Source of the DNA: Candidatus Binatia bacterium
GTDB taxonomy: Bacteria; Desulfobacterota; Binatia; Bin18
Direction of reading: 5' to 3'
DNA length: 40,982 nucleotides
Assembly (NCBI GenBank): GCA_025057295.1
Contig: JANWXO010000004.1
Location: 1-40,982 of the forward strand
The notes under the pieces: model-generated
The model's database searches: none
Told to the model about the DNA's origin: nothing
The model's input: the letters and a program-made list of their open reading frames with translations, nothing else
Program-made: the position numbers and the translations under genes
Shown here: positions 1 through 7,853 of the stretch, in pieces
Numbering within the stretch: the first letter of the stretch is position 1
Layout: each line of letters opens with the position of its first letter

Positions 1-2719
1 TCTCCGCCGCAGTTTCCAGGCATGTCGCGTACCATCGCGTTACTTTGTCTCGAAGCCGTTCATCCGACCTGAGGCGTTCGAGGGGAGCCTCAGCAGGTAT
101 GGCATCGGAGAGTAAATTCTTCCACTCTCCCACGGTCAGTTGTTCCATTCGGGTGCGGAGACCGACCGGGTTGACAAGCCAGTCGCGGACGGCGTCCTTG
201 TCGTTTTCAAAGACATCGAGGTCTACGACGGGCAGGAGATCCCCTATGGCTTGCTCGGTTTTCTTCTCTGGCAGCCAAAGTTTGGCGAGAGGTATGTTTT
301 CTTTTCTTCCACCCCGCGTTGGCAGGCGTAGGAGCTCGCGGATTTCCCACCACCACTTCGCATCTATCTGCCATGGCCTATCGTATTGTTCTCGGCTTAA
401 CCTTCCCTCGGCACGAATTTTGGCACGGCAGCAGTAGTAGGTCTCCCAGTTCTTCGCTATCAAACGAATAAGCAAGGGAGCATGGGCGCTGTCGATATCC
501 TTTATCGCAAGATGGTCCAGGGTAGAGACTGCCTCAACTTTGCTGACCCTTCGACCCGAAGGATCTTTTTCTTTGTCCAGATATCCCTTCCACTGGTCAC
601 ATCCTTGTGGTAATTGCCCCAACGCGGTGTTTCTCGACTGCTCCACAATCCTTGGACACTCAGCAACACCAAGCCACTTCAAGACCCCGCGCAACTTTTC
701 AGCATCGCCAAGCTTCTCATCTCTTGCAACCCACGGTACTCCTCGGATGCCATCATAGAGCTTAGCAAGCAAATCGTTTCCCCATTCGCAGCCGAAGTAA
801 GCTTTACCAGCCTCTGTCCAGGTTGCTCCGCCCGCCTGTTGCGCAAGCGGCACGGGACACCGCTTGAGCTCGTCTGTGACTTTAACCGTCTCATACCAAT
901 CCTGCTCCAAAATGAAACGTAGAAAGCGCTGCGGATCGCCTTGTTTGTCTGCCCAGTAGTTCGCAATCGCTTGACCGACAGCACGCTGAATAACATCCAC
1001 TCCAGGTTCCTTAATTCCCAGCTCTTCGACAAGCTTCTTAACCGAATCCCTCTGCCTCGCTTCACTTTGGATTCGGTCGCGGAACCAGTCCTCCACGAAG
1101 GTCAGCGGCAGCCAATCGGGCAGATTGCCTACAGCAGCATTGGGCTTCCACGTTACAATGCGATCGACAAGGTCGGATGGTTGCAAAAGCCGGTTGCCAA
1201 CAGGAATTATTGGCAAGTTTTTCGCTTGTTCTACTCGCTTCTTGTGTTCTTCGCCATATGGTTTCGCGCCTACCCAAGCAGCAAGCCACTCCCAACAAGT
1301 CCAGACCCATTGTGTATCGCCGGCGAGCGAGTCTGCATTCTCGGCGATAGCCGCCATCAAGGCTTGATCCCGGATTTGCTCGCAGTTCAATGCTTCAAGT
1401 GCCGTGCATGCCTCCTTGTCGTCATCGAACGAGGGGTGCAGCAGTCGATCACGGACACTTGTAGCCTTGAGCAAGGTGCTCGCCAAGTCGGCACGGACGC
1501 TGAAGGAAATAAATTTAGCCTCGCGAACGGTGAGCCGTTTCTGACCTTCGACGTCAGCAAGTCGCAAGCCTGCTCTTGCTTTTGCAGCTATGCGCTGCCA
1601 GAGGTCATCGGCAACCGGATGGGATGCTCTGTCGCCGAACGGAACAAGTAGGGCAGCATGACTGCTCGGGGATGCTGGGCAGTATGAATCGTCGACGAAG
1701 TTGCAGACATGACACGCGAGCCTGTCGGCGACCCACTCATTAAATGGACTGCTGTCTATCGGTATAATGGCTGTTCGGTCACCCTTCACCAAGAACTCGG
1801 CGTGAAGCAGCAGCCGCACGGGGCCCATCTGCTCCGTGGGATAGAAAACATGGACGGGAAGCCAGTTTGATGTCGGAATGACACAATTGCTTTCAATCGG
1901 AGCAGCGATGAGGAAGCTGACCTGGTGCTCCGACGGCCCCAGTCCCTGCAGCACCTCCTCAGGAGGTGACTCCGTGTGTTTGACTACACGCCACTGAACC
2001 GGAGTCCGTCCTCGGCTGTCGCTTAACGACCAGACACCGTCGCCGGGATTCAGGACCACCTTCAGTCCGGGGGCTGTGATTTCCCGAAGGTGCCGGAAGG
2101 CAAAGAGCGCATGTGGCGGCCACTCCCCCAGCAGTTGCTCTGCCTTCTGCTTGCCCTCAGGAGAAATGCCAGGCAGCCTGACGACCGTTCTGTATTGCGA
2201 AAAATCCCTGAGTTTCGGATCTTGCTGGTGCGCCTCATTCCATGAGATGGGAAACGGAATCCATTGGTAAGGCACATGCTCGTCATTGAGACCATTTTCG
2301 CAGAGCCACGCCCTGGTCTTCGCAAAACTGAACTCGACACCTTCGCCGTCTACCATGAGCACTTGCGGATTTTGAGAAATCTCGTACACCGACTTGAACC
2401 CTACACCTTTACGGCCTATGGTACCGGCAACCTTGTCCGAGAGATCGGTACCGCAGATGGCGCTTATGCTTTCAGGCTTCAGCCCACAACCATTGTCTGC
2501 CACATAGACAGTGTCGTCCTCGACGAGGATCAGGACCTTTGAGGCACGTGCATCATCGCTATTCTGCAAGAGCTCAAAGAGCCATCGTCCGACATGGTCT
2601 TTGGCTGCCCGATCCGCCCCGCGTGCGTCGCGGACTATTTGGTCGGGGTCGGCCTTGTAGACATTAAGGCGTTTGGTTCTGAATTGTTCGATAGCGTCTT
2701 CGAATGGTCTGTCTTTCAT
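1..2719 (-). CDS. Sacsin-like GHKL ATPase, 3' end outside the window
   Basis: A single minus-strand frame is open from an ATG at 2719 to the left edge (906 codons, no stop seen). I checked the frame near 300, 900 and 1620. Residues 45-115 carry all Bergerat-fold ATP-binding boxes: the N box ELLQNSDDA (E49, N53, D56), the G1 box DNGCG (D75 to G79), and the G2 box GRKGVGFKS (102-110). This is the arrangement of sacsin-type and HSP90-type ATPases. The downstream 750 residues are a long, probably mostly helical region that I cannot assign; no nuclease or DUF3883 motif is visible before the cut. Large proteins of this kind are common in bacterial defence islands, which fits the broken antiphage-type genes just upstream. 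No convincing Shine-Dalgarno precedes the ATG. The same frame is open upstream to 2965, so the start could lie further up. GC is lower than in the metabolic genes. ATPase call sure; role inferred. Confidence 0.85.
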   Translation of the reverse strand, partial: MKDRPFEDAIEQFRTKRLNVYKADPDQIVRDARGADRAAKDHVGRWLFELLQNSDDARASKVLILVEDDTVYVADNGCGLKPESISAICGTDLSDKVAGTIGRKGVGFKSVYEISQNPQVLMVDGEGVEFSFAKTRAWLCENGLNDEHVPYQWIPFPISWNEAHQQDPKLRDFSQYRTVVRLPGISPEGKQKAEQLLGEWPPHALFAFRHLREITAPGLKVVLNPGDGVWSLSDSRGRTPVQWRVVKHTESPPEEVLQGLGPSEHQVSFLIAAPIESNCVIPTSNWLPVHVFYPTEQMGPVRLLLHAEFLVKGDRTAIIPIDSSPFNEWVADRLACHVCNFVDDSYCPASPSSHAALLVPFGDRASHPVADDLWQRIAAKARAGLRLADVEGQKRLTVREAKFISFSVRADLASTLLKATSVRDRLLHPSFDDDKEACTALEALNCEQIRDQALMAAIAENADSLAGDTQWVWTCWEWLAAWVGAKPYGEEHKKRVEQAKNLPIIPVGNRLLQPSDLVDRIVTWKPNAAVGNLPDWLPLTFVEDWFRDRIQSEARQRDSVKKLVEELGIKEPGVDVIQRAVGQAIANYWADKQGDPQRFLRFILEQDWYETVKVTDELKRCPVPLAQQAGGATWTEAGKAYFGCEWGNDLLAKLYDGIRGVPWVARDEKLGDAEKLRGVLKWLGVAECPRIVEQSRNTALGQLPQGCDQWKGYLDKEKDPSGRRVSKVEAVSTLDHLAIKDIDSAHAPLLIRLIAKNWETYYCCRAKIRAEGRLSREQYDRPWQIDAKWWWEIRELLRLPTRGGRKENIPLAKLWLPEKKTEQAIGDLLPVVDLDVFENDKDAVRDWLVNPVGLRTRMEQLTVGEWKNLLSDAIPAEAPLERLRSDERLRDKVTRWYATCLETAAE

Positions 2720-2965
2720 GTGCAGAACACGAATTAGGCAACTCTGCAGATTACTCTTTGTAGACGCCGGGTGGCTCTCCTGGTGCATCCATCGCTCTCC
2801 GCTTTCACGGTCTTCTCCGATACCGTTGGCTAGTCTCAACCCCTGATCATGGGGGATCGCCCGCGGCCAGGTCAAGGTGCGCTCGGCGTAAAGACAGTCG
2901 GCGATGCCCAGTTCCAGACCCTGACGGCCGTTATGTGTTCCAGCGCAGATATCCCGTAGAGATCC
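2720..2965 (-). other. Non-coding or decayed stretch, in frame with the ATPase gene
   Basis: On the minus strand this 246-base stretch has no stop in the frame of the GHKL ATPase gene and begins right after the TGA at 2966-2968. It would encode about 82 residues, including the stretch LGIADCLYAERTLTWPRAI, which reads like real protein but which I cannot assign. It contains no ATG at its start and no strong ribosome binding site. It may be the 3' remnant of a gene whose middle was deleted, or an N-terminal extension of the ATPase. No promoter is evident. Confidence 0.35.
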
Positions 2966-3133
2966 TCATTCGGAGCCGCGTGAGCGGCGTCGGGTGATCT
3001 CCGGTTCTGTGGGAAGGTGCACGGTCCTGATCAGCACCGCGAAGCCACAGACGATGTCGAACTCGTCAGGGTTGAAGGACCGTCCTTGCCGGACCTCCTT
3101 ACGCGGGGCGGAAACTTTGCACCAAGGTTCCAT
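2966..3133 (-). pseudogene. DUF499-like ATPase gene, 5' fragment only
   Basis: The frame runs from an ATG at 3133 to a TGA at 2966-2968, 55 codons. Residues 1-28 (MEPWCKV, then the motif GRSFNPDEF) resemble the very start of DUF499 proteins, which are around 1,000-residue P-loop proteins found in antiphage loci next to DUF1156 methylases. After that motif the sequence turns basic and no longer resembles the family. I infer that the gene was truncated by an internal deletion and that the tail is out-of-context sequence. It starts 12 bases after the stop of the preceding DUF1156-like remnant, the order expected for an intact pair. The family assignment is from memory of N-terminal sequences and should be tested by search. 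Confidence 0.45.
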
Positions 3134-3145
3134 GACGATGTCTCT

Positions 3146-3367
3146 CTAGGGTGTCGTTCGATACTCGATCTTGCGGGCATCGGTAACGCGCTTCGACGCG
3201 TCGAGCAGACGTTTCTCCTCGCTGCCCTTCGGGTAGAGAGCGAAGAGCGCGTTGGCGAGCCGGAGAAACTCCGGGCCGCTGACGTGGACGGTCTCCTCTC
3301 GCATCGGCTCGCTGAACAACGAGCCAGTGAGAATCTGTCCTTGACGTAGGAGCTGCTTCTCACTCAT
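3146..3367 (-). pseudogene. Fused remnant: SNF2-helicase-like start and DUF1156-methylase-like tail
   Basis: The frame runs from an ATG at 3367 to a TAG at 3146-3148, 73 codons. Residues 1-25 (QLLRQGQILTGSLFSEPM) look like the N terminus of SNF2-type helicases of defence loci. From about residue 28 the sequence switches to FALYPKGSEEKRLLDA, which resembles the C-terminal end of DUF1156 adenine methylases. The two parts join in frame with nothing of either catalytic core between them. The simplest reading is one large deletion that removed the helicase body and most of the methylase. The frame overlaps the preceding HTH fragment by 8 bases. It cannot be catalytically active. Family names are tentative. 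Confidence 0.45.
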
Positions 3368-3479
3368 CGTGGCGATTTCTTCCGCGGGAGTGTCGTATCT
3401 CGTATGTCCACTTTTTCCTTGCAAGGGCGAGCCGCTGTCGCAGCTCCCGGATGAGCGCGGGGACGTTCTCATTCTTCAC
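3360..3479 (-). pseudogene. XRE-type helix-turn-helix gene, 5' fragment
   Basis: A GTG at 3479 has a good ribosome binding site (GAGGTG about 5 bases upstream) and opens a 39-codon frame ending at 3360-3362. Residues 1-19 (VKNENVPALIRELRQRLAL) match the first helix of small Cro/C1-type regulators. The expected recognition helices do not follow; the rest is an unrelated basic tail. The GTG overlaps the TGA of the preceding MBL-like fragment as GTGA. A functional DNA-binding protein is unlikely because the helix-turn-helix itself is missing. Confidence 0.4.
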
Positions 3480-3637
3480 GGCGACACCTCGAACCCTGGC
3501 CTGCGAACGCGCTGGGGACTATCTGGGACGGCATGGGCATCGCTCTCGTAGTCGATACGGTCGTCGTGCACGAACCAGCGCCACACTCCCGGGACCACCT
3601 CGTCAATCTGCTGGGCTATTGCTTTGGGTTCCGACAT
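3476..3637 (-). pseudogene. MBL-hydrolase-like gene, 5' fragment at the island edge
   Basis: An ATG at 3637 lies only 8 bases after the stop of the MoaD-like gene and opens a 53-codon frame ending in TGA at 3476-3478. Residues 8-38 (QQIDEVVPGVWRW and on to SDAHAV) resemble the first two strands of metallo-beta-lactamase-fold hydrolases. The expected continuation towards the HxHxDH metal site is absent, and from about residue 38 the sequence is unrelated. The close spacing suggests it was the last gene of the aldehyde oxidoreductase operon and was cut when the accessory island inserted or rearranged here (near 3525). The fold assignment is tentative. Confidence 0.4.
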
Positions 3638-3645
3638 GATCAGCT

Positions 3646-3888
3646 TTACCCGCCTGCGACCGGCGGGAAAATGCTCACCGCATCCCCGTCAGCCAGCGGA
3701 CGGTCAAACTCGCGGGTCTGCTCGCCGTTGATCAGCACCATCTGTGCCAGCTCCACAGGAATATTGAGCTGACGCAGCAGGGTCGCGAGGGTCGCTCCCT
3801 CGTCGAGGGTCAGGATGGCTTTCCCACCCGAAGCTCCAGAGGGGAGATGCTTACGCAGAGTGGCAAAGAGTTTGACTTCGATTCGCAT
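3646..3888 (-). CDS. MoaD/ThiS-family sulfur carrier protein
   Basis: An 80-residue ubiquitin-like protein that starts MRIEVKLFATLRKHLP and ends in the diagnostic PPVAGG, the di-glycine tail that is thiocarboxylated in molybdopterin synthase small subunits. It should supply sulfur for the pyranopterin dithiolene of the tungsten or molybdenum cofactor. It is the last intact gene of the aldehyde oxidoreductase operon, 107 bases after the flavoprotein gene. Dedicated MoaD-like genes are known in aor operons, so a role in cofactor supply to the upstream tungsten enzyme is likely. The ATG at 3888 gives the normal family length; a longer frame to 3933 would add 15 basic residues not found in the family. 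No MoaE partner is present in the window. Confidence 0.85.
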   Translation of the reverse strand: MRIEVKLFATLRKHLPSGASGGKAILTLDEGATLATLLRQLNIPVELAQMVLINGEQTREFDRPLADGDAVSIFPPVAGG

Positions 3889-3949
3889 CAGATTCTCGTC
3901 TCGTCCAGTCTTGGTCCGTCTGGACAGCCCCATGTGGCCGCCTTGATCC

Positions 3950-3991
3950 TGCGGGCGACCACCTCGGGTCTGCGGGCGACCACCTCGGGTC
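3950..3991. repeat. Two tandem 21-bp copies forming hairpins
   Basis: Two exact 21-bp copies lie back to back at 3950-3970 and 3971-3991. The unit carries GGGCGACC, and together with the following GGTCGCCC (3988-3995) it can form an 8-bp stem with a 6-base loop. The element sits in the short gap between the flavoprotein gene stop (3996) and the MoaD-like ATG (3888). It could be a dispersed palindromic repeat, a partial terminator or an mRNA-stabilising hairpin that tunes expression of the last gene. Confidence 0.7.
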
Positions 3992-3995
3992 GCCC

Positions 3996-5450
3996 CTACG
4001 TGCTCTTCCCGATCCCCGGTGTCGGGGTGGGTTTCAGCTCAGTGTACCGTGCCGGGCGTGTACCGACCAGCAGCGCGTGTGGAGCTTTGTGCCACGGTGG
4101 CGGCTGCACCCCACCCACGCGATAGGCACGGTCACGCGCGGGAGCGCCAAGCAGCGTCCGCTGAATCAATGTGTTTGCCACGCCACTGCCCACATAGGCA
4201 CGCCGCAGATCGGTCGGATGTGCGCGCACATACTTCGCCCAGGCGCCAAGGGACTGCTTCGTCTGGATCAACCCCTTTGCCATCCCGACATCGTTCAGCA
4301 GGGTGACGTCCTCGCTCGGTCCGACAAACAGGGCGCCCACCAAACGATCGTCTTCCCAGACATATTTGCGATAGAGCGGCCGCGTGGGGTTGTAGACCAC
4401 GGTCACTTCCCGTCCTGCTTCCTGCCAGCGACCAAAGCTGGCACAGTGCAGTTTGAGGACGTCGAGGACGTTCATCAGCAGGCTCCCCGGGTAGCGCACC
4501 TCTCTCCCGGCCATGTTGGCACCCGCAATCCGTCCATGATCTACCGCCGTCGGTTGAATAGCATGGATGGCCGTCCGCAATGGGCCTCCCCCTGGTGCGC
4601 CACTCAACAGGTCGGGACCTGCGGCAACATCCCCAGCGGCGTAAATGCCAGGAATGCTGGTCTGCATACGATCGTCGACGACGACCCCTTCGTCGATGGT
4701 GATCCCGGAGCCGCGCAGAAACTCCACGTTCGGCCGGATCCCCGTGGCCACAATCACCAGATCGGCGGTGAGCGTCGCTCCCGTGCTCAACGCGAGACTC
4801 AGTTTCCCGCTACCGGAACGAGCGATTTCGCGGACGTGACAGCCGGTCTGGAGTACCACCCCGCGGGCACGCAGCCACCCTTCGACCGCTTTTGCCCCTT
4901 GCGCATCGAGCATGCGCGGCAAGACGTGGTCTTCGAGTTCCACGACCGAGAGCTTCCACCCCAGCTTGGCCATGGCGTTGAGGACGATGAAGCCGATAAA
5001 ACCGGCCCCGATGAGGACCGCCTCCGGGGTCCCGTGCCCTTTGGCGATCACCGTGCGGGCATCGTCCAGCGTCCAGAATGTGTATACCCCCTCCTGGTCG
5101 ATCCCTGGGATCGGCGGACGCTGTGGTGAAGCGCCGGTGGCAATGAGGAGCGTATCGAAGGATACCATGCCACCGTCACTGAGGGTGAGCGTGCGTGCCT
5201 GGGTGTCTACTTGTTGCACACGCACCCCCAGGCGCGCTTCCACCCCCTGGCGCGCAAAATAGGCTTGGTCGCCGATCAGCACCTGCCCTTCGGCAATGTC
5301 CCGTGCCAGATAGTAGGGCAATGCCATGCGTGCGTAGGCCGGCTCGTCGGAAATGAGGGTGATCGACGCCGCCTGCCCTGCCAGCACCCGGATGGTTTCC
5401 AGAGCCGCTATCCCGGCCGGCCCGCCACCGATAATGACGTGTCGTGTCAT
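3996..5450 (-). CDS. FAD/NAD(P)-dependent oxidoreductase, AorC-like
   Basis: A 484-residue flavoprotein of the pyridine nucleotide-disulfide oxidoreductase superfamily. The FAD motif IGGGPAGIAALE lies at residues 6-17, a second Rossmann motif (LIGAGFIG) binds NAD(P) mid-chain, and IYAAGDVA is the C-terminal FAD motif. No redox-active CxxxxC pair is present, so it is a ferredoxin or rubredoxin reductase type, not a disulfide reductase. It is longer than the roughly 400-residue norm, with a C-terminal extension of about 90 residues ending in basic and proline-rich sequence. It follows the tungsten aldehyde oxidoreductase gene by 40 bases, as AorC follows AorB in Aromatoleum-type enzymes, and probably passes electrons from the ferredoxin subunit to NAD(P). 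The ATG at 5450 (GAGG 6 bases upstream, then MTRHVIIGG) is chosen over a longer frame to 5543. Confidence 0.85.
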   Translation of the reverse strand: MTRHVIIGGGPAGIAALETIRVLAGQAASITLISDEPAYARMALPYYLARDIAEGQVLIGDQAYFARQGVEARLGVRVQQVDTQARTLTLSDGGMVSFDTLLIATGASPQRPPIPGIDQEGVYTFWTLDDARTVIAKGHGTPEAVLIGAGFIGFIVLNAMAKLGWKLSVVELEDHVLPRMLDAQGAKAVEGWLRARGVVLQTGCHVREIARSGSGKLSLALSTGATLTADLVIVATGIRPNVEFLRGSGITIDEGVVVDDRMQTSIPGIYAAGDVAAGPDLLSGAPGGGPLRTAIHAIQPTAVDHGRIAGANMAGREVRYPGSLLMNVLDVLKLHCASFGRWQEAGREVTVVYNPTRPLYRKYVWEDDRLVGALFVGPSEDVTLLNDVGMAKGLIQTKQSLGAWAKYVRAHPTDLRRAYVGSGVANTLIQRTLLGAPARDRAYRVGGVQPPPWHKAPHALLVGTRPARYTELKPTPTPGIGKST

Positions 5451-5490
5451 ACGTGCCTCGCTCTGCTCGGGTCTCCAATGCTGCCCCAGG

Positions 5491-7335
5491 TCAGACAAGG
5501 CCGAGCTCTTGCAGCTTCTCCCGCGTGATCCGGCCCTCGGCATCCCACCCGCGCAGGCGGTAGTACTCGGGCAGCATCTCGCCGAGCCTGTTGACCTGCC
5601 CTTTGGCCGGTCCGGACGGCAGCGGCTCTTCCAGAATGCGCCTGGGCAGGGTGTCGTCCTTGCCGGTCAACCCGGCCCGCTCGTTCCACCAGCGCTCCAG
5701 GTTCCAGATGCGTTCGCCGATCTTGAGCAGCTCCTCCAGCGTATACTGCACTCCAGTCGCCGCAACGAGCTGCGGCAGAATCTCTTCCAAACCGATGCCA
5801 AAGGTGAGGAACTGACAGAGACCGGTGGCATCGACCGTCGCCGTGGCGTCTTGAAACAGTTTGGTGAGTTCGGCCTTCCCTTCGGTTGCCCGCGGGTCCA
5901 TCTGGCGTGGCAACCCCAGAATCTCAGCGGCGACGGTATACGCCTTGAGATGACACGCCCCTCGATTGGAGGTCGCGTAGCCGAGGCCCATCCCTTGAAT
6001 GGCCCGAGCCTCGTAGGCGGCAAACTCTTGCCCCTTGACCCCCATGAAGAGCTCCGGTCGCCCAAACTTCTCGGTCATGCGTTTCGAGCCCTCGGCCAGT
6101 TCGTGGCCGAAACCTTCGCGGTACGCCGTCTTCTCCGCCATGACGAGGAGCGCCTCGGCGCTGCCGAAGGTCAGCGGGATCTCGGTCTGTGCCAGCGAGA
6201 TCGCCCCTTTTTCGTACAGCTCCATCGCCGCCGCGACCGTCGCACCAAAACTGATGGCGTCCATGCCAAGCTCGTTGCAGAGCCAGTTGGCCTTGATCAG
6301 GGCATCGAGATCCCCTATCCCACACTGCGCTCCCAGCGCCCACGCCGCCTCATACTCCGGTCCCTCGCCGGCGATCTGCCAATTGTGCGGGTGGGTCGTC
6401 ACCATATACTTTCCCGCCGCCTCGCCCGGCAGAGCCGTCACTCGTCCACAGGCAATCGTACAGGCAAAACAGGCTTTGTTCGCGACCAGGCGGGTTTCGG
6501 TGAGCCGCTCGCCGCTGATCTCCTCGGCCCGCTCGAATACGCTCTGCTGGTGGTTGCGCGTGGGCAGCGCGCCATGTTCGTTGATCACGTTCACCAACAC
6601 TTCGGTGCCGTAAATCGGCAGTCCCTGGGAGGTGACGGGCGACTCGCGCAGCTTCACCTTCATAGCCCAATGGGCTGCGAAAAACGCGTGGGGATCGGCC
6701 AACCGCACGCCTCCGGTCCCGCGCACGGCGATGGCTTTCAACTGCTTCGATCCCATGACAGCCCCTACACCAGAGCGCCCCGCTGCCCGATGGAGGTCGT
6801 TCATAATACAGGCGAACCGCACCAGCTTTTCCCCTGCCGGCCCGATGCTGGCAACGATCGCGTCCGGCACGCCCAGCTCCTGGCGCAGGTGCTCCTCAGC
6901 CTCCCACACCGTTTTGCCCCAGAGATGGCCAGCATCACGGATTTCCACGCGATCATCGTAGATCCACAGGTAACAGGGCGTCGCTGCACGGCCTTCCACG
7001 ATGAGCAGATCGTAGCCGGCTGCCTTGAGCTCCGGTCCCCAATGGCCGCCGGAATTGGAGGTGGTGATCGCGTTCGTCAGCGGCCCCTTGGTGACCACCA
7101 TGTAACGCGCCCCGCAGGAGGCATTGGTGCCGGTCAGCGGTCCGGTGGCAAATATCAACTTGTTCTCTGGGCTCAAAGGATCGATCTGGGGGTCCACTTC
7201 GGCAAAGAGGTACCTGGCCCCCAGCCCTCGGCCCCCGATAAAATCCCGTGCCCACTCCTCCCGCAGCGGCTCTTTGCTGATCTGCCGCGTGGTGAGATTG
7301 ACCCGCAGTAGCGTACCAGTCCAGCCGTACATCAT
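5491..7335 (-). CDS. aorB: Tungsten-containing aldehyde:ferredoxin oxidoreductase, catalytic subunit
   Basis: A 614-residue AOR-family protein of normal length. It oxidises aldehydes to carboxylic acids, or the reverse at low potential, with a tungsten bis-pyranopterin cofactor and one [4Fe-4S] cluster. The cluster ligands are visible: CxxCxxxC at C289, C292 and C296, with the fourth at C507 in DATGLC, almost the same spacing as in the Pyrococcus enzyme. The N-terminal domain starts YGWTGTLLRVNLT and has the GGRGLGA and SNSGGHWGPELK pterin-contact stretches. The GPEYE motif is at 325-329. The start at 7335 forms ATGA with the ferredoxin stop and has AGGAGG 6 bases upstream, so the first of two adjacent ATG codons is preferred. 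The operon with a four-cluster ferredoxin and a flavoprotein points to an AorABC-type enzyme that can use NAD(P). The substrate cannot be read from sequence. Confidence 0.93.
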   Translation of the reverse strand: MMYGWTGTLLRVNLTTRQISKEPLREEWARDFIGGRGLGARYLFAEVDPQIDPLSPENKLIFATGPLTGTNASCGARYMVVTKGPLTNAITTSNSGGHWGPELKAAGYDLLIVEGRAATPCYLWIYDDRVEIRDAGHLWGKTVWEAEEHLRQELGVPDAIVASIGPAGEKLVRFACIMNDLHRAAGRSGVGAVMGSKQLKAIAVRGTGGVRLADPHAFFAAHWAMKVKLRESPVTSQGLPIYGTEVLVNVINEHGALPTRNHQQSVFERAEEISGERLTETRLVANKACFACTIACGRVTALPGEAAGKYMVTTHPHNWQIAGEGPEYEAAWALGAQCGIGDLDALIKANWLCNELGMDAISFGATVAAAMELYEKGAISLAQTEIPLTFGSAEALLVMAEKTAYREGFGHELAEGSKRMTEKFGRPELFMGVKGQEFAAYEARAIQGMGLGYATSNRGACHLKAYTVAAEILGLPRQMDPRATEGKAELTKLFQDATATVDATGLCQFLTFGIGLEEILPQLVAATGVQYTLEELLKIGERIWNLERWWNERAGLTGKDDTLPRRILEEPLPSGPAKGQVNRLGEMLPEYYRLRGWDAEGRITREKLQELGLV

Positions 7336-7817
7336 GCGCTGCCTCCTTCCTGTAGGGCCTGCACTCCGGTGCTGACTCGCTGCGCCCAAGACGCGAGCCA
7401 GTCCGGCTGCCCCATCTCCACGTACGCGATCGCCTCGGTGGGACATGCTGTGACACAGGCCGGGTCTCCGCCGCATAGGTCGCACTTGAAGGCTTTGTGC
7501 GTGTCGGGATTGTAGAACACCGTGCCATAGGGGCAGGCGATAGTGCAGACCGCACAGCCCACACAGACACTATCGAGCACGACCTTCGCACCGGTCGCAG
7601 GGTCGAGGGCGATGGCATTGACCGGACAGGCCGTCATGCACCACGCCTCGTCGCACTGGAAACAGGTATAAGGCGCATAGCTCGCCTGCTCATCGAACAC
7701 GTACACCCGGATCACCGAGCGAGAAGGTTGAAAGGTGCCGGTTTGCACGAAAGAACAGGCGAGCTCGCACTGCATGCAGCCCGTACATCTGTCGGGGATA
7801 ATCCGCAGTTGCCTCAT
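7332..7817 (-). CDS. aorA: Four-cluster ferredoxin subunit, AorA-like
   Basis: A 161-residue polyferredoxin with 16 cysteines in four groups: C11/14/17/21, C52/55/60/64, C85/88/91/95 and C112/115/121/125, each closing with a CP-type turn or equivalent. This is the layout of HycB/DmsB/AorA-type electron transfer subunits, which bind four [4Fe-4S] clusters. No signal peptide is seen, so it is cytoplasmic. The stop overlaps the aldehyde oxidoreductase start by 4 bases, implying translational coupling and a tight complex. An AGGAAGAGG ribosome binding site precedes the ATG at 7817. In the Aromatoleum enzyme such a subunit wires several AorB units together. The last 25 residues have no cysteines and may contact the partner. 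Confidence 0.9.
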   Translation of the reverse strand: MRQLRIIPDRCTGCMQCELACSFVQTGTFQPSRSVIRVYVFDEQASYAPYTCFQCDEAWCMTACPVNAIALDPATGAKVVLDSVCVGCAVCTIACPYGTVFYNPDTHKAFKCDLCGGDPACVTACPTEAIAYVEMGQPDWLASWAQRVSTGVQALQEGGSA

Positions 7818-7853
7818 AAACCTCTTCCTTTCTGCCGCGGAAAGTCTCGTGTT

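Noticed and set aside
5353-7311. 652-codon open frame on the plus strand opposite the AOR and flavoprotein genes
   Set aside because: Its translation is arginine/proline-rich with no domain, while the minus strand encodes two clear enzymes with all motifs. It is a GC-driven shadow.
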